Source of the DNA: Pseudomonadota bacterium
GTDB lineage: Bacteria > Pseudomonadota > Gammaproteobacteria > Burkholderiales > Burkholderiaceae_B
Direction: 5' to 3'
Assembly (NCBI GenBank): GCA_023389155.1
Contig: JAEWEV010000002.1
Location: 60,016-124,015, forward strand
DNA: 64,000 nt
The notes under the pieces are model-generated. The model saw only the letters and a list, made by a program, of their open reading frames with translations. It did no database searches and had not been told where the DNA came from. Shown here piece by piece: positions 17,289-27,013 of the stretch. The translations under genes and the position numbers were made by a program. Within the stretch, counting starts at the first letter, position 1, and every line of letters starts with the position of its first letter.

Positions 17289-18383
17289 ATGAAAACCGGC
17301 TTCGTCAGTACTATCGATTCCGACCATTCTCCCGCCCTGTCACGGACAGCCGGGCGACGTCCCTGGCGTGCCCTGGGCATGGTCAGGCGCGTCGATTTCA
17401 ACGTGCCCGGCTACCGCTTCTTATCAGACCCGGTCGCAAGCAACGAACCCGTACTTGAAGGGCGGGTTCGCATGATGCAATTGCAGCCTGGCCTGTCCAT
17501 GCACGGTACCGAGGTGGTGGATCTGCACAATATGGTATCGCGAGTAAACATGAAGGCGGGCTTGCGGGTCGTCGTCGTTCTGGCAGGAGAAGTCGAGGTC
17601 AAGATTGGCGGGGAACGCATTAACTTACACGCGGGCGATCCGTCCTGCGCCAGTGCTGCGGTCGTGAGCATGCCTGACGATGCCCTGTTCGAACGCCGCT
17701 GGCAGCGGGGGCGCTGGGAGCGCAAACTGGCGCTGCACGTCACGCCGGAATGGCTCCACAATCATGGCTGGGTAAACCGGACAGGGCAGCTGCAGAATAC
17801 CTCTCCTCAGGAGACGAGCGATAGCAGCACCACTTGGCTAAATTTCCCCCCAACGCTATGCATCACGCCATGGCAGCCCTCGGCCCATGCGCTTGCGCTG
17901 GCGGAACAGCTACTGTGCCAGACCACTGATCCGAACGATGAGCTTGGGCGTCTGCGACTGGCCAGCCGGGCACTGGAACTGCTTTATGAAGCGCTAGCCA
18001 GCCAGTGCAGGCAGGATGGCCAGGGAGAGATGGTCAAAGGCAGTCTGCGGCCTCGGGACCAGGATCGTATGTTGCGTCTGCGCAGTTTTATCGACAGCGA
18101 GATACAGCAGCCTTTTGCCACGCCGACCCGCGTCCAGGATCTCGGACGCCGCTTTGGCCTGAGTGCCAGCGCCTTGCAGCGACAGTTTCGCAGCGCTTTC
18201 GGGACGTCGGTCGATGAGTATCGACGGGCCATGCGCCTGCATCAGGCAAGAACCAGCCTGGAGCAGGGGCTAAGCATTTCCGAAGCGGCTTTTCAGGCGG
18301 GTTATGCGAGCGCGGCCAATTTTGCCACGGCTTTCCGGCGCCAGTTCGGGATGAGCCCTAAACGGCTTTGCTCACGCATCTGA
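17289..18383 (+). CDS. AraC-family regulator of siderophore uptake (PchR/AlcR-like)
   Basis: This 364-aa protein has an N-terminal sensing domain and a C-terminal AraC DNA-binding domain with two helix-turn-helices (LGRRFGLSASALQRQFRSAF near residue 295; SISEAAFQAGYASAANFATA near 335). The layout and length fit the PchR/AlcR class, which activates siderophore receptor operons when bound to the cognate ferric siderophore. A Fur box lies just upstream and the TonB receptor operon lies downstream, with its own Fur box. The identity of the siderophore is unknown. Confidence 0.88.
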   Translation: MKTGFVSTIDSDHSPALSRTAGRRPWRALGMVRRVDFNVPGYRFLSDPVASNEPVLEGRVRMMQLQPGLSMHGTEVVDLHNMVSRVNMKAGLRVVVVLAGEVEVKIGGERINLHAGDPSCASAAVVSMPDDALFERRWQRGRWERKLALHVTPEWLHNHGWVNRTGQLQNTSPQETSDSSTTWLNFPPTLCITPWQPSAHALALAEQLLCQTTDPNDELGRLRLASRALELLYEALASQCRQDGQGEMVKGSLRPRDQDRMLRLRSFIDSEIQQPFATPTRVQDLGRRFGLSASALQRQFRSAFGTSVDEYRRAMRLHQARTSLEQGLSISEAAFQAGYASAANFATAFRRQFGMSPKRLCSRI

Positions 18384-18450
18384 TGGCAGGCGCGCAGACA
18401 GTCTGACCGAAGCGCAAAGAACTTTGCGTGTATGTCAAACTTATTTTGTA

Positions 18451-18470
18451 AATGAGAATGATTCAATATG
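18451..18470 (+). promoter_or_regulatory. Fur box upstream of the TonB receptor operon
   Basis: AATGAGAATGATTCAATATG contains TGAGAATGATTCAAT, a good 7-1-7 Fur match, about 90 bases before the receptor start. It shares the core TGAGAATGATTC with the box before the AraC-type regulator, so both promoters should respond to iron together. Confidence 0.78.
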
Positions 18471-18555
18471 CCTTTGCCGGCTCCACTTGGGGAGCGGGTG
18501 GGGCGCCTGTTGCTGATTGGCGTCCGAGTCAGTTCAGGAACACAGGAAATCAACA

Positions 18556-20646
18556 ATGAAAATGTCTGTCAATCAGGGACGTATCCGACAATTCGGTAGG
18601 CGCATGACACTTGCTCCTTGGGCACTGGCGCTTCTTGGTGCCGGCATGGCATATGCCCAGGAAAGTGCGCCTGTCGCCAAGCTTGACGCGGTAGTGGTCA
18701 CTGCCAGCGGTACGGAGCAAAGCGTCAAGGATGCGCCCGCTTCCCTTACTGTCATTACACAGGAAGATATCAAACAAAGCGGATATACCTCGGTCGCCGA
18801 GGCAGTCAGTAAGGTGGAAGGCGTATACATGGTAGGCGGGGATCCCAATTCGCGCGACATTGCCATTCGTGGCCTGCCCGGGGAGTACACGCTGATCATG
18901 GTCGATGGCAAGCGGCAGAACACGCGCGAGACCATGAACCGTGGTACGGGCGGGGTTCAGTATGAATTCATGCCGCCCCTGGCTGCCATTGAGCGGATTG
19001 AAGTGGTGCGGGGCCCCATGTCATCACTGTATGGCTCCGATGCCATGGGTGGCGTGGTCAATATCATTACCAAGAACGTTCCAAAGGAATGGTCTGTCGC
19101 GGTAGACAGTTCAGTCACCCTGCAGTCGGACAATGATTATGGCAATTCGCGACAGGCGCAGTTCTGGTTGGGCGGCCCGATCAAGAATGACGTTCTGGGT
19201 TTGCAGATCTATGGATCCTATGATGATCAGACTGAAGGCGACAATTATTTTTCCAATATTTCCGGCCCTTATGCCCGTGACAATAAAAGCATTGGTCTGA
19301 AACTGGCAGCCAAGCCTGCCGAAAATCAGGATCTGGTGCTGGATGTCCTTTCGCAGCGCCTGACAACGGAAGCCACACCGGGCAAATCCATCCTCCCTTC
19401 ACTACCCTGGAATCGGGTACAGTATCGTCGCACCTCCTTCGGCCTGACCCATACCGGCCACTGGCGCCTGGGGGATTCAAAGATTTCGCTGTATCGCGAG
19501 TCCAGTGAGCAGGAGAACTGGCCCAAAACCGGGGAGTACACCGAGAATCGCCGCATCGTCAACACCACGCTGGATGCCAGCTTCACGATGCCGTTCGCCA
19601 CGCATACCCTGCGCTTTGGCGGGCAGTATCTGAACAGCCGGCTGGACGGGATTCAGAAAGAAGCAGCGTTCAACAACTATCCCAGCAACACGAACAAGGT
19701 GTCACTCAACAATTACGCGCTGTTTGTAGAAGATGACTACTATGTGACAGACAAATTCACCGTAACAGGCGGGATCCGGATGGATCACGACGAGCGCTTC
19801 GGTACGCACCTGTCTCCACGGCTTTACGCTGTCTATCACCTGACCGATGCCCTCACGCTCAAAGGCGGTATTGCATCCGGCTTCAAGGCGCCGACCATCC
19901 GTCAGAGCAATCCGGGCTACTGCATGTCCACGGGCGGTAACTCCGGATTCCGCGGCCCGCTTTGCGGTAATCCGGATCTTAAGCCAGAAACCAGTGTGAC
20001 GCAGGAGCTGAGCCTGATTTATGACTGGGCGCAAGACAGCAGCCTGTCGGCTACGCTGTTCAATACCAATTTCAAGAACAAGGTCGCAAGCTACGATACG
20101 GGCGAGCAGGATCCGCTTAATCCCGGCACTGCCAACCATCTGTATGTTTATGACAATATTGATAAAGTGCAGATCTACGGTCTGGAGCTGGGTCTGAAAC
20201 TGCCGTTGAGCGATTCGCTGAAACTGTCTTCAAACTACACCTATACCAAGTCTAAACGCAAGGGCGGTGGTGAGGTGGCATTCAATGGACGTTCGCTGGA
20301 CGGTGATCCGCTGGAAACAACGCCGGAGCACGTGCTCAATACCCGTCTGGACTGGCAGCCCAGCGAGCGGATCTCTGCCTATGTGCGCTGGAATCTGACC
20401 GGCAAGGCGCGTTACGCAGCCTATCGCAATGGCGCCATGGATACGCGAACCCGTCCGGGCGGCGCCACGTTTGACGTTGGTGGCAGTTATCAGGTAAGCA
20501 AAAATCTGGCGTTGCGTGCTGCCGTGTTGAACGTGACAGATCACAAGACGCCGCTTGACCTGCGTACCCGGTATGAAGGACTGGATGGCAACTGGATGGT
20601 TGACCCAGGCCGCCGCGTATGGCTGGGCGCCAGTATCAATTTTTAG
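18556..20646 (+). CDS. TonB-dependent outer-membrane siderophore receptor (CirA/BfrD-like)
   Basis: This 696-aa receptor has a signal peptide (cleaved near AYA-QE, residue 34), a TonB-box-like DAVVVTASG, a plug domain (DIAIRGLPGEYTLIMVDGKRQ, then VRGPMSSLYGSDAMGGVVNI) and a beta-barrel ending in WLGASINF with the C-terminal aromatic residue expected for outer-membrane insertion. AGGAAA precedes the ATG at 18556. It heads a tightly packed iron operon under a Fur box. The catecholate or linear-siderophore specificity of CirA-type receptors is likely but unproven here. Confidence 0.92.
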   Translation: MKMSVNQGRIRQFGRRMTLAPWALALLGAGMAYAQESAPVAKLDAVVVTASGTEQSVKDAPASLTVITQEDIKQSGYTSVAEAVSKVEGVYMVGGDPNSRDIAIRGLPGEYTLIMVDGKRQNTRETMNRGTGGVQYEFMPPLAAIERIEVVRGPMSSLYGSDAMGGVVNIITKNVPKEWSVAVDSSVTLQSDNDYGNSRQAQFWLGGPIKNDVLGLQIYGSYDDQTEGDNYFSNISGPYARDNKSIGLKLAAKPAENQDLVLDVLSQRLTTEATPGKSILPSLPWNRVQYRRTSFGLTHTGHWRLGDSKISLYRESSEQENWPKTGEYTENRRIVNTTLDASFTMPFATHTLRFGGQYLNSRLDGIQKEAAFNNYPSNTNKVSLNNYALFVEDDYYVTDKFTVTGGIRMDHDERFGTHLSPRLYAVYHLTDALTLKGGIASGFKAPTIRQSNPGYCMSTGGNSGFRGPLCGNPDLKPETSVTQELSLIYDWAQDSSLSATLFNTNFKNKVASYDTGEQDPLNPGTANHLYVYDNIDKVQIYGLELGLKLPLSDSLKLSSNYTYTKSKRKGGGEVAFNGRSLDGDPLETTPEHVLNTRLDWQPSERISAYVRWNLTGKARYAAYRNGAMDTRTRPGGATFDVGGSYQVSKNLALRAAVLNVTDHKTPLDLRTRYEGLDGNWMVDPGRRVWLGASINF

Positions 20647-20655
20647 GAAAGGTAC

Positions 20656-21777
20656 GTGTACGAAACAGTGAAAAAGGGGTTGATGGCGGGATGGCTGGCA
20701 GCGATGCTGATGGTCAGTCCGCCTCTGTTCGCAAAGATTGAAATTACAGACCAGGCCGGCCGAACCGTCAGCCTGGAAAAGCCCGCGCAGCGAATATTCT
20801 TTTCCGAACCGGGAGATTTCACTGTCATGGCCATGCTGGACAAGAACCCCGCCAGGCGTATCGTTGCATGGAATCGCTGGCGCCTGGACAAGCACACCGT
20901 TGCTCACTGGCGCAGCATTGACCCTGAGGCTTTCGACAAGATCAGTCAAATGGTGATAGACGGTCCCCAGAACCTGAACGCCGAAATGCTGATCGCCAGC
21001 CAGCCCGATCTTGTTGTGCTGGATCAGTTTTTTGGCAATGCAAAGCAAACCATCTCGCGACTGGAGCAGGCGGGGATTCCCGTTGCGGTGCTGAATCTTG
21101 AAGCGGATCTGCGCCTGAAAAATCCGACCGAAGGGCTGGAGAAAATGGCAATTCTCATCGGCAATGAACAGCGTGGGCGGGAAGTGGCTGACTTCATTCA
21201 GTCCCATCTGGATCGCATTACGCAGCGCGTCGCCAGACTCGGGCAGGACAAGCAGGCCCGGCCCAGGGTGCTGATGGAACCGCACGCGGGCAGCGGACCC
21301 TGTTGCATGTCGGTGGGTTCAGGCGTGCTGATGGGAGATCTCGTCGTGCTGGCTGGCGGGAAACTGCTGGGCACCGAGATTGTCGAGGGCTTGTCCGCAC
21401 AGTTGTCCGCGGAGTATGTCATTTCCAGTGAGCCTGATATCTATATCGGCACCGGGGGGCGGCATATTGAAGCGCGTGGTGGTCTGCTGCTTGGCCCTGA
21501 CGTGGATCCGGCTGCCAGCCTGGCCAGTCTGAAACGCGTTACCCAGCGGGTAGGCATTGCCCAGACCCCTGCCGCCATGAACCAGAAAACGTACGGCATC
21601 TGGCATAGCGGCTATCCCATCGTCAATCTGGAACTGGTCGCCACCTGGATTCACCCTGAGTTGTTCGCGGACATTGATCCTGGCGCTACGCTGGCCGAGA
21701 TCAACCGGCGGTTCATGGCCAAGCCGCTTGGCGGAACCTTCTGGATCACTCCAAAAACCGAAACAAGTCCACACTGA
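20656..21777 (+). CDS. Iron-siderophore ABC transporter substrate-binding protein
   Basis: This 373-aa protein starts at GTG with GGAAAGG upstream, 9 bases after the receptor stop. It has a signal peptide ending LFA-K and a Fe3+-siderophore-type periplasmic fold: IEITDQAGRTVSLEKPAQRI at the N terminus, then ASQPDLVVLDQFF and PEILYIG-like ISSEPDIYIGTGG. It probably delivers the ferric siderophore from the periplasm to the FecCD-type permease that follows with a one-base overlap. Confidence 0.9.
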   Translation: MYETVKKGLMAGWLAAMLMVSPPLFAKIEITDQAGRTVSLEKPAQRIFFSEPGDFTVMAMLDKNPARRIVAWNRWRLDKHTVAHWRSIDPEAFDKISQMVIDGPQNLNAEMLIASQPDLVVLDQFFGNAKQTISRLEQAGIPVAVLNLEADLRLKNPTEGLEKMAILIGNEQRGREVADFIQSHLDRITQRVARLGQDKQARPRVLMEPHAGSGPCCMSVGSGVLMGDLVVLAGGKLLGTEIVEGLSAQLSAEYVISSEPDIYIGTGGRHIEARGGLLLGPDVDPAASLASLKRVTQRVGIAQTPAAMNQKTYGIWHSGYPIVNLELVATWIHPELFADIDPGATLAEINRRFMAKPLGGTFWITPKTETSPH

Positions 21778-22868
21778 TGCAAGCAGAGCACACCATTGCC
21801 CCTGAGGCGGATACGCAAGCCGATGCCCTTCAAGCCCGCTGGATACAGCACCGGCGCATCATGCGACGTCGGCGCTTTATCGTTGTGGTTCTTGCGCTGA
21901 TTGCGCTAGCCGCCGCATTGACCGATCTGTTTACGGGTAGCGCGGCGCTCTCTCCCGCCCAGATCATTCAGGGGTTATGGAGTCCTGACGCTTTGTCTGC
22001 ACCCATGCAAGTGGTGCTGTGGCAGGTCCGCCTGCCGGTTGTCCTCATGGCGCTGCTGGTGGGCAGTGCACTGGCGCTAGCTGGGGCAGAAATGCAGACA
22101 ATCCTGAATAACCCACTGGCAGAGCCTTTCACGCTGGGGGTCTCCTATTCGGCTGCGTTGGGTGCCGCACTGGCTATTGTGCTTGAATGGGGCGTTGCGG
22201 GTAACAGCGCAACGTGGCTGGTGCCAGCCAATGCGTTTGTCTTTGCGCTGGTCTCGCTCATGCTGTTGCAGTTTCTGGCGCAATGGCGCGGCGCGCAGGC
22301 GCAGACCTTGGTGCTGTTCGGAATTGCTATTGGTTTTTCAGCCAGCGCCCTGTTGTCCCTGCTGCAGTTCATGGCAAGCGAAGAAGCCTTGCAGCAACTG
22401 GTGTTCTGGAGCATGGGCAGTCTGGCCAGGGCTGACTGGCAGAATGTCTCCATTGTCGCGGTCGCCCTGGCAGTTACCCTGCCTTTTTCGTGGCGGGCAG
22501 CAGGACAGCTGACGGCGCTTCGACTGGGTGAAGAGCGCGCCCGCAGTTTCGGTATTGATGTCACGTCGCTGAGGCGATGGGCGCTTGTGCGTATCAGTCT
22601 GCTGGCGGCAACTGCCGTGGCCTTTGTGGGTACCGTCGGTTTTGTCGGCCTGGTTGCCCCTCATGTAGCGCGAATGATTGTCGGTGACGGTCATCGCCAT
22701 CTGCTGCCTGCAAGTGTGCTGATCGGTGCCGCCCTGGTTGCACTCGCTTCCGTGGCAAGCAAGTCGCTCGTCCCAGGTATTACACTGCCTATCGGCATCG
22801 TGACCGCACTGGTTGGCCTGCCGGTTTTTATGGCCCTGATCCTGCGTCGTAGCGGGGGCCAGGTATGA
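21777..22868 (+). CDS. FecCD-family iron ABC transporter permease
   Basis: This 363-aa polytopic membrane protein shows FecCD features: QVRLPVVLMALLVGSALALAG, then LNNPLAEPFTLGVSYSAALG and VGFVGLVAPHVARMIVGDGH. Its start overlaps the upstream stop (TGATG) and its end overlaps the ATPase gene by four bases, so translation is coupled. Unlike many systems there is only one permease gene, implying a homodimer. Confidence 0.92.
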   Translation: MQAEHTIAPEADTQADALQARWIQHRRIMRRRRFIVVVLALIALAAALTDLFTGSAALSPAQIIQGLWSPDALSAPMQVVLWQVRLPVVLMALLVGSALALAGAEMQTILNNPLAEPFTLGVSYSAALGAALAIVLEWGVAGNSATWLVPANAFVFALVSLMLLQFLAQWRGAQAQTLVLFGIAIGFSASALLSLLQFMASEEALQQLVFWSMGSLARADWQNVSIVAVALAVTLPFSWRAAGQLTALRLGEERARSFGIDVTSLRRWALVRISLLAATAVAFVGTVGFVGLVAPHVARMIVGDGHRHLLPASVLIGAALVALASVASKSLVPGITLPIGIVTALVGLPVFMALILRRSGGQV

Positions 22869-23689
22869 CGCGGAATCAGGCGTTGCGGATTGAGGATCTG
22901 AGTGTCCATTACCGCCGACGGGAAGTCCTTTCCGGCGTCAATCTGCACGATATACGACCGGGTGAACTGGTGGCCCTGGCCGGCCCGAATGCCGCAGGCA
23001 AGTCCACGCTGCTCAAGGCCATTGCTGGTCTGGTGCCTGCAAGCGGGCGGGTTGCTTACGGTAACGATGACTGGTCGCACTGGCCCGCGGGCAAGCGTGT
23101 AGAACACATTGGCTTTATGCCGCAGTCCTCTGCGGAGAGCAGCAATCTAACCGTGCTGGAGGCAACCATTGTGGCGCTGCAATGTGGTCGCCTGGGTTCA
23201 CGGAAAAAAGACGAATTCGACGCCCTGCGTGTGATCGAGCATCTGGGTATTGGCGATCTGGCCCTTCGTCCCCTGTATCAGCTGTCCGGCGGACAACGGC
23301 AGCTGGCTGCCCTTGCTCAGGCCGTGGTCAGGGGGAGTCCGATTCTTCTGCTTGATGAACCCGTCAGCGCACTTGATCTCGCTCATCAATGGCAGGTCAT
23401 GCATGTGGCGCGAAGGCTGGCCGACGAAGGTCGGATCGTGATTGTGGTCCTGCATGACCTTGCCCTTGCCGCGCAGTGGGCCGACAGGATCGCCATTTTG
23501 CACAAGCGCCGAATTCATGCGTTTGGACCGCCAAACGACATTATCACCGACACCATCTTGCGGGACGTGTGGGGCGTTCGGGCGCGGGTCCGAACCTGCG
23601 AGCTCGGTCGCCCATACGTTCTCGTAGATGCAGTCGCTGCGAATCCCATCGTGAGCGATATGAACCTGCAACAGGATAAACCAGAATGA
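22865..23689 (+). CDS. Iron-siderophore ABC transporter ATP-binding protein
   Basis: This 274-aa ATPase has Walker A GPNAAGKST (Ala in the usual Gly position after Asn), signature LSGGQRQ, Walker B ILLLDEPVSALD and the switch His in VVLHDLALA. It is the FepC/FhuC-type partner of the upstream permease and overlaps both neighbours by four bases. It energises import of the ferric siderophore at the inner membrane. Confidence 0.92.
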   Translation: MTRNQALRIEDLSVHYRRREVLSGVNLHDIRPGELVALAGPNAAGKSTLLKAIAGLVPASGRVAYGNDDWSHWPAGKRVEHIGFMPQSSAESSNLTVLEATIVALQCGRLGSRKKDEFDALRVIEHLGIGDLALRPLYQLSGGQRQLAALAQAVVRGSPILLLDEPVSALDLAHQWQVMHVARRLADEGRIVIVVLHDLALAAQWADRIAILHKRRIHAFGPPNDIITDTILRDVWGVRARVRTCELGRPYVLVDAVAANPIVSDMNLQQDKPE

Positions 23690-24813
23690 CGACTTTTCAG
23701 ACAAGCACGACAGTCCGGCACATTGACGCCGAAAATGTACTTGCGCAGTTGCTGGCACATTTGCGTGAACACGATCTTTTTGCTGCCCGCAAGGGTGACG
23801 CCTGGGAACTGGAGTATGCCGATACGAAAATTTGCTTTAGAGCTCAGGCGGATGCGCTGTATGCCGATGTCAGGGCGCCGACACAAGACGCCATGTACGA
23901 GGGCCGGATGATGGTTTTTCACCATATTCAGGAATTTGGCAACTGTGAAGCACAGGCCATTGTGTGGCAGGGCGACAGCGTGACGCTGGAAAGGCCACCC
24001 GCATTCCGTCTCATTACGGTCGTGGCGGTGTCGCAGGTGAGTCCGCATCTGCGCCGGGTTCGGTTCCGCAACAGTGATCTGCAGCGATATGACCGTGATG
24101 ACAACCTCCATTGCAAGCTGATCTTCCCGCAACCGGACGTGACGGATCCGGAGTGGCCAACGCTGGCGGACAATGGCGTCCCGCAGTTTCCCAAAGGCGA
24201 AAAGCGTCTGGATGTGCGTACCTATACCATCCGGCGCATCAGCGCCAGTGAAGGTTGGTTCGAGGTCGATTTCGTGCTGCATGACGATGCCGGTCCCGGC
24301 GCACGATGGGCTGCGCAGGCCACCGCAGGTCAGCAGATTGGTATGTCTGGCCCGGGAGGACGCACTGCCTCTGCCGCTTCGTGGATGCTGCTTGCCGGCG
24401 ATGAAACGGCACTGCCGGCTATTGCGCGAATAGGTGAATCGCTGCCCGCCGGCACGAACGGCACGGTCATTATCGAAGTCCAGACTCCCGAGGACCGGAT
24501 CTCGCTTGATCTGCCCAAGGGCATGACCTTGCAATGGCTGTATCGCGAGACCGCCGAGGCTGGTTCGACGACTCTGCTGGCTGATACCATACAGGCCTGC
24601 CCGATTTCCGCAGGCATTGATCGTTTCGTCTGGGTGGGCGCAGAGTTTTCCACCGCCCAGCGCGTTCGTGCGTGGCTTCGGGATACTGTAGGACTGGGTA
24701 GCAAGGAGCAGCTGGTTGTTGCCTATTGGCGCCGCGGTCTGGACGAAACCCAGATGAAAAGTGCGCCGACGCGGCAAACGACCACAACGGCAGGAGACGA
24801 GGCACGTTCATGA
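23686..24813 (+). CDS. DUF2218-siderophore-interacting protein fusion (ferric-siderophore reductase)
   Basis: This 375-aa protein combines an N-terminal DUF2218 domain (about residues 1-97, with DALYADVRAPTQDAMYEGRM) with a flavin-dependent siderophore-interacting protein (about 105-355). The FAD motif RTYTIR is at 178-183, with WMLLAGDETALPAI and FVWVGAEF further on. SIP enzymes release iron by reducing imported ferric siderophores in the cytoplasm. DUF2218 is a standalone gene in many genomes, so the fusion ties it to iron release. It overlaps the ATPase and MFS genes by four bases each. Confidence 0.88.
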   Translation: MTTFQTSTTVRHIDAENVLAQLLAHLREHDLFAARKGDAWELEYADTKICFRAQADALYADVRAPTQDAMYEGRMMVFHHIQEFGNCEAQAIVWQGDSVTLERPPAFRLITVVAVSQVSPHLRRVRFRNSDLQRYDRDDNLHCKLIFPQPDVTDPEWPTLADNGVPQFPKGEKRLDVRTYTIRRISASEGWFEVDFVLHDDAGPGARWAAQATAGQQIGMSGPGGRTASAASWMLLAGDETALPAIARIGESLPAGTNGTVIIEVQTPEDRISLDLPKGMTLQWLYRETAEAGSTTLLADTIQACPISAGIDRFVWVGAEFSTAQRVRAWLRDTVGLGSKEQLVVAYWRRGLDETQMKSAPTRQTTTTAGDEARS

Positions 24814-26213
24814 GCGAGCCATCCGACGGCCCGTCGCGCAATAGGCAGGCACAAACGCAATCCTCCGGGTCGCTTTTCCCGCGCAGCCGGAGCCGGTGGT
24901 TTCGCATGACATTGGATCTGGATCCGCTGATCGAGTCGCCTGCTTTTCGCAGTCTCTATCTTGCCCGGTCCGTCTCATTACTGTCCGTCGCCATTCTGGC
25001 CGTTGCGGTGGCGTGGCAGGTGTACGCAATCAGCGGTTCGTCCCTGCACGTGGCCGGCGTCAGCATTGGCCTTGCGCTGGGATCCCTGGTCGGGCTGGTA
25101 TGGGGAGGAGCGCTGGCTGATCACGCGGACCGCCGACGCATTATGGTGTGGGGGCGGGCCGGCTATGTAGGGGTTGTATTTCTGCTTTGCGTTAACAGCA
25201 TGAGAGCCGAGCCGGGTCTGGCTGTCATCTATCTTGCGACCCTCTTAAGCGGCCTGACCAGTGGCATCAGTGCGCCTGCGTTGATGGCCGTCATGCCGCG
25301 TCTGGTTCCGACTCATCAGCTGGCCGCAGCCGGCGCACTGAATGCCCTGACGATGGAACTGAGTCGTCTTGTCGGTCCCCTGATTGCCGGTGCACTGCTT
25401 GCCCGGACGGGGATGGCGTCCTGTTTTATCGTCGTGCTGGCCGGCGCTGCGCTGGTTCCCGTTCTTCTTGCGCGATTGCCTCGCGATCTGCTTGCACGAG
25501 ATCCCGCGCAAGGCCAGGATCAGGCAGCAAAGCCGCCCATTTTTGCACAATGGCGCGATGGCCTGCAGTACGTGAGGCACAACGCCATTATTGCCTGTCT
25601 GCTGGCGCTGGATTTGGCCATGATGGTGCTGGCCAGCGTGCACGCGCTTATGCCCCAGCTGGCGAGGGAAGTATTGCAGTCTGGTCCGCAAATGGTGGGA
25701 TATCTGTATGCGGCGCCAGCCTGTGGGGCGTTGCTGGTTGCCCTTACCTCGGGGTGGACCCGCGAGCTTGCACGTCCCGGACGCCTGGTCATTGCCTGTG
25801 CGTTCCTGTGGGGTGTGGCGATTGCATTTACCGGGATTACCGCCGGTGGCTTGGGTGATGATTTGCCCTGGGGAGTGTGGCCCGTGTTGATTTGCCTGGC
25901 GCTCGCCGGCATGGCAGGCACAGCGTCAGACATTGTGCGGGGTGCGCTGCTGCAAATACACACGCCGGATGCGCTACGTGGTCGTGTCTCGGGACTGTGG
26001 CTGCTGCAGGGGTATCTGGGGCCTGCGCTGGGAGGCCTGCAGGCGGGAGCATTGGCGACCTTGTGGTCACCGGGACGGGCGCTGCTTGCCGGGGGTGCTG
26101 CCTGTGCTGTGGTGGTCGGCCTTTGTGCCGCTGCGCCGAAGGGACGATTGCGTCGCGCACTGTGGCAGAATCAGCACGCACGTCAGAATCATGGTTCAGT
26201 CAGCAAAAGTTGA
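24810..26213 (+). CDS. MFS transporter, EntS-like siderophore exporter
   Basis: This 467-aa transporter has about 12 membrane segments. After a polar N-terminal tail, the sequence FRSLYLARSVSLLSVAILAV and the loop ALADHADRRRIMVWGR match the EntS branch of the major facilitator superfamily. EntS exports enterobactin, which suggests this protein exports or recycles a siderophore or its iron-free form. The ATGA overlap with the SIP gene places it in the operon. No siderophore biosynthesis gene lies within the window. Confidence 0.82.
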   Translation: MSEPSDGPSRNRQAQTQSSGSLFPRSRSRWFRMTLDLDPLIESPAFRSLYLARSVSLLSVAILAVAVAWQVYAISGSSLHVAGVSIGLALGSLVGLVWGGALADHADRRRIMVWGRAGYVGVVFLLCVNSMRAEPGLAVIYLATLLSGLTSGISAPALMAVMPRLVPTHQLAAAGALNALTMELSRLVGPLIAGALLARTGMASCFIVVLAGAALVPVLLARLPRDLLARDPAQGQDQAAKPPIFAQWRDGLQYVRHNAIIACLLALDLAMMVLASVHALMPQLAREVLQSGPQMVGYLYAAPACGALLVALTSGWTRELARPGRLVIACAFLWGVAIAFTGITAGGLGDDLPWGVWPVLICLALAGMAGTASDIVRGALLQIHTPDALRGRVSGLWLLQGYLGPALGGLQAGALATLWSPGRALLAGGAACAVVVGLCAAAPKGRLRRALWQNQHARQNHGSVSKS

Positions 26214-26231
26214 TCGCAGCAAGATGGTGGT

Positions 26232-26843
26232 CTAAGCGTTTTCTTTATTCCGACCGGCCGCTGAGGCCAGAACTGCGTCTTTCAATCTGCGGATCCACTC
26301 GTTGTCATTGACCGACTGCGCCAGAAAACCTGTTCCGATCATGGCGGCAAAAAGCACCAGAATCTGTTCTTCAGATGGTGCCGGTCCTGCGCCAGTCTCG
26401 TTGCCGGTGAGAAGGGCGATTTCCCGAAAGTGTCGATACAGCTGTTCGGTGTGTGAACCGTAAAGATCCGTGGTCTGCGACTCTGACGCCTGATGGCTGA
26501 CATGCGGGGCAAAAGCAAGGATGGGACAAGTCTGACCAGGCTGTTTTTTCCTGAAATAGTTGCGGATCAGGGCCTCAAGGCTGTCATGTTCCTGCTGTCC
26601 GCCTGTTTGAACCGTTTGTTGCCAGCGGTCCCGTGACTGCGAGAACACGGTCGATAGCACTTCATTGACCAGCGCTTCCTTTGAGGCGAAGTGCCGGTAA
26701 AACCCGCCTGCAGTCAGGCCAACCGCTGCCATGACATCTGAAATGGAAACATTGTCTACACCGTATTCACGGAAAAGTCTGCAGGCCGCCTTGAGTATGT
26801 CGGCGCGATTCTGCTCGGCTTGCTGTCTGGATGAACGACCCAT
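26232..26843 (-). CDS. TetR/AcrR-family transcriptional regulator
   Basis: This 203-aa regulator has an N-terminal TetR helix-turn-helix (VSISDVMAAVGLTAGGFYRH, about residues 32-51) followed by ASKEALV. The C-terminal ligand domain is not informative. It is convergent with the iron operon and divergent from the next MFS gene across a 230-bp spacer, so it may control that transporter. The effector is unknown. Confidence 0.88.
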   Translation of the reverse strand: MGRSSRQQAEQNRADILKAACRLFREYGVDNVSISDVMAAVGLTAGGFYRHFASKEALVNEVLSTVFSQSRDRWQQTVQTGGQQEHDSLEALIRNYFRKKQPGQTCPILAFAPHVSHQASESQTTDLYGSHTEQLYRHFREIALLTGNETGAGPAPSEEQILVLFAAMIGTGFLAQSVNDNEWIRRLKDAVLASAAGRNKENA

Positions 26844-27013
26844 AATACTTCCTCTTGCTGGAACGCCAGTTCAATCGTCAATTCAATATTCAATACTATT
26901 AGATTATCACAAACTTCTATTTGTTATCTGCCGGTATTAACGCGCAGATGTCCGGCAGCCGCAGAAACTGTGTCGCGATGGGAACAATGGCCCGCTGTCA
27001 TGCTGATTGTCAT

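Noticed and set aside
20230..21285. Long minus-strand open frame opposite the TonB receptor and binding-protein genes
   Set aside because: It spans two real genes on the other strand and has no domain; it is a shadow of their codon bias.
23515..24777. Minus-strand frame of 420 codons opposite the ATPase/SIP genes
   Set aside because: The plus-strand genes carry Walker and flavin motifs; this frame has no matching features.
17289..26213. Siderophore biosynthesis genes were looked for beside the iron-uptake operon
   Set aside because: Only regulator, receptor, importer, reductase and exporter genes are present; no NRPS, IucA-type or similar genes were found in the window.
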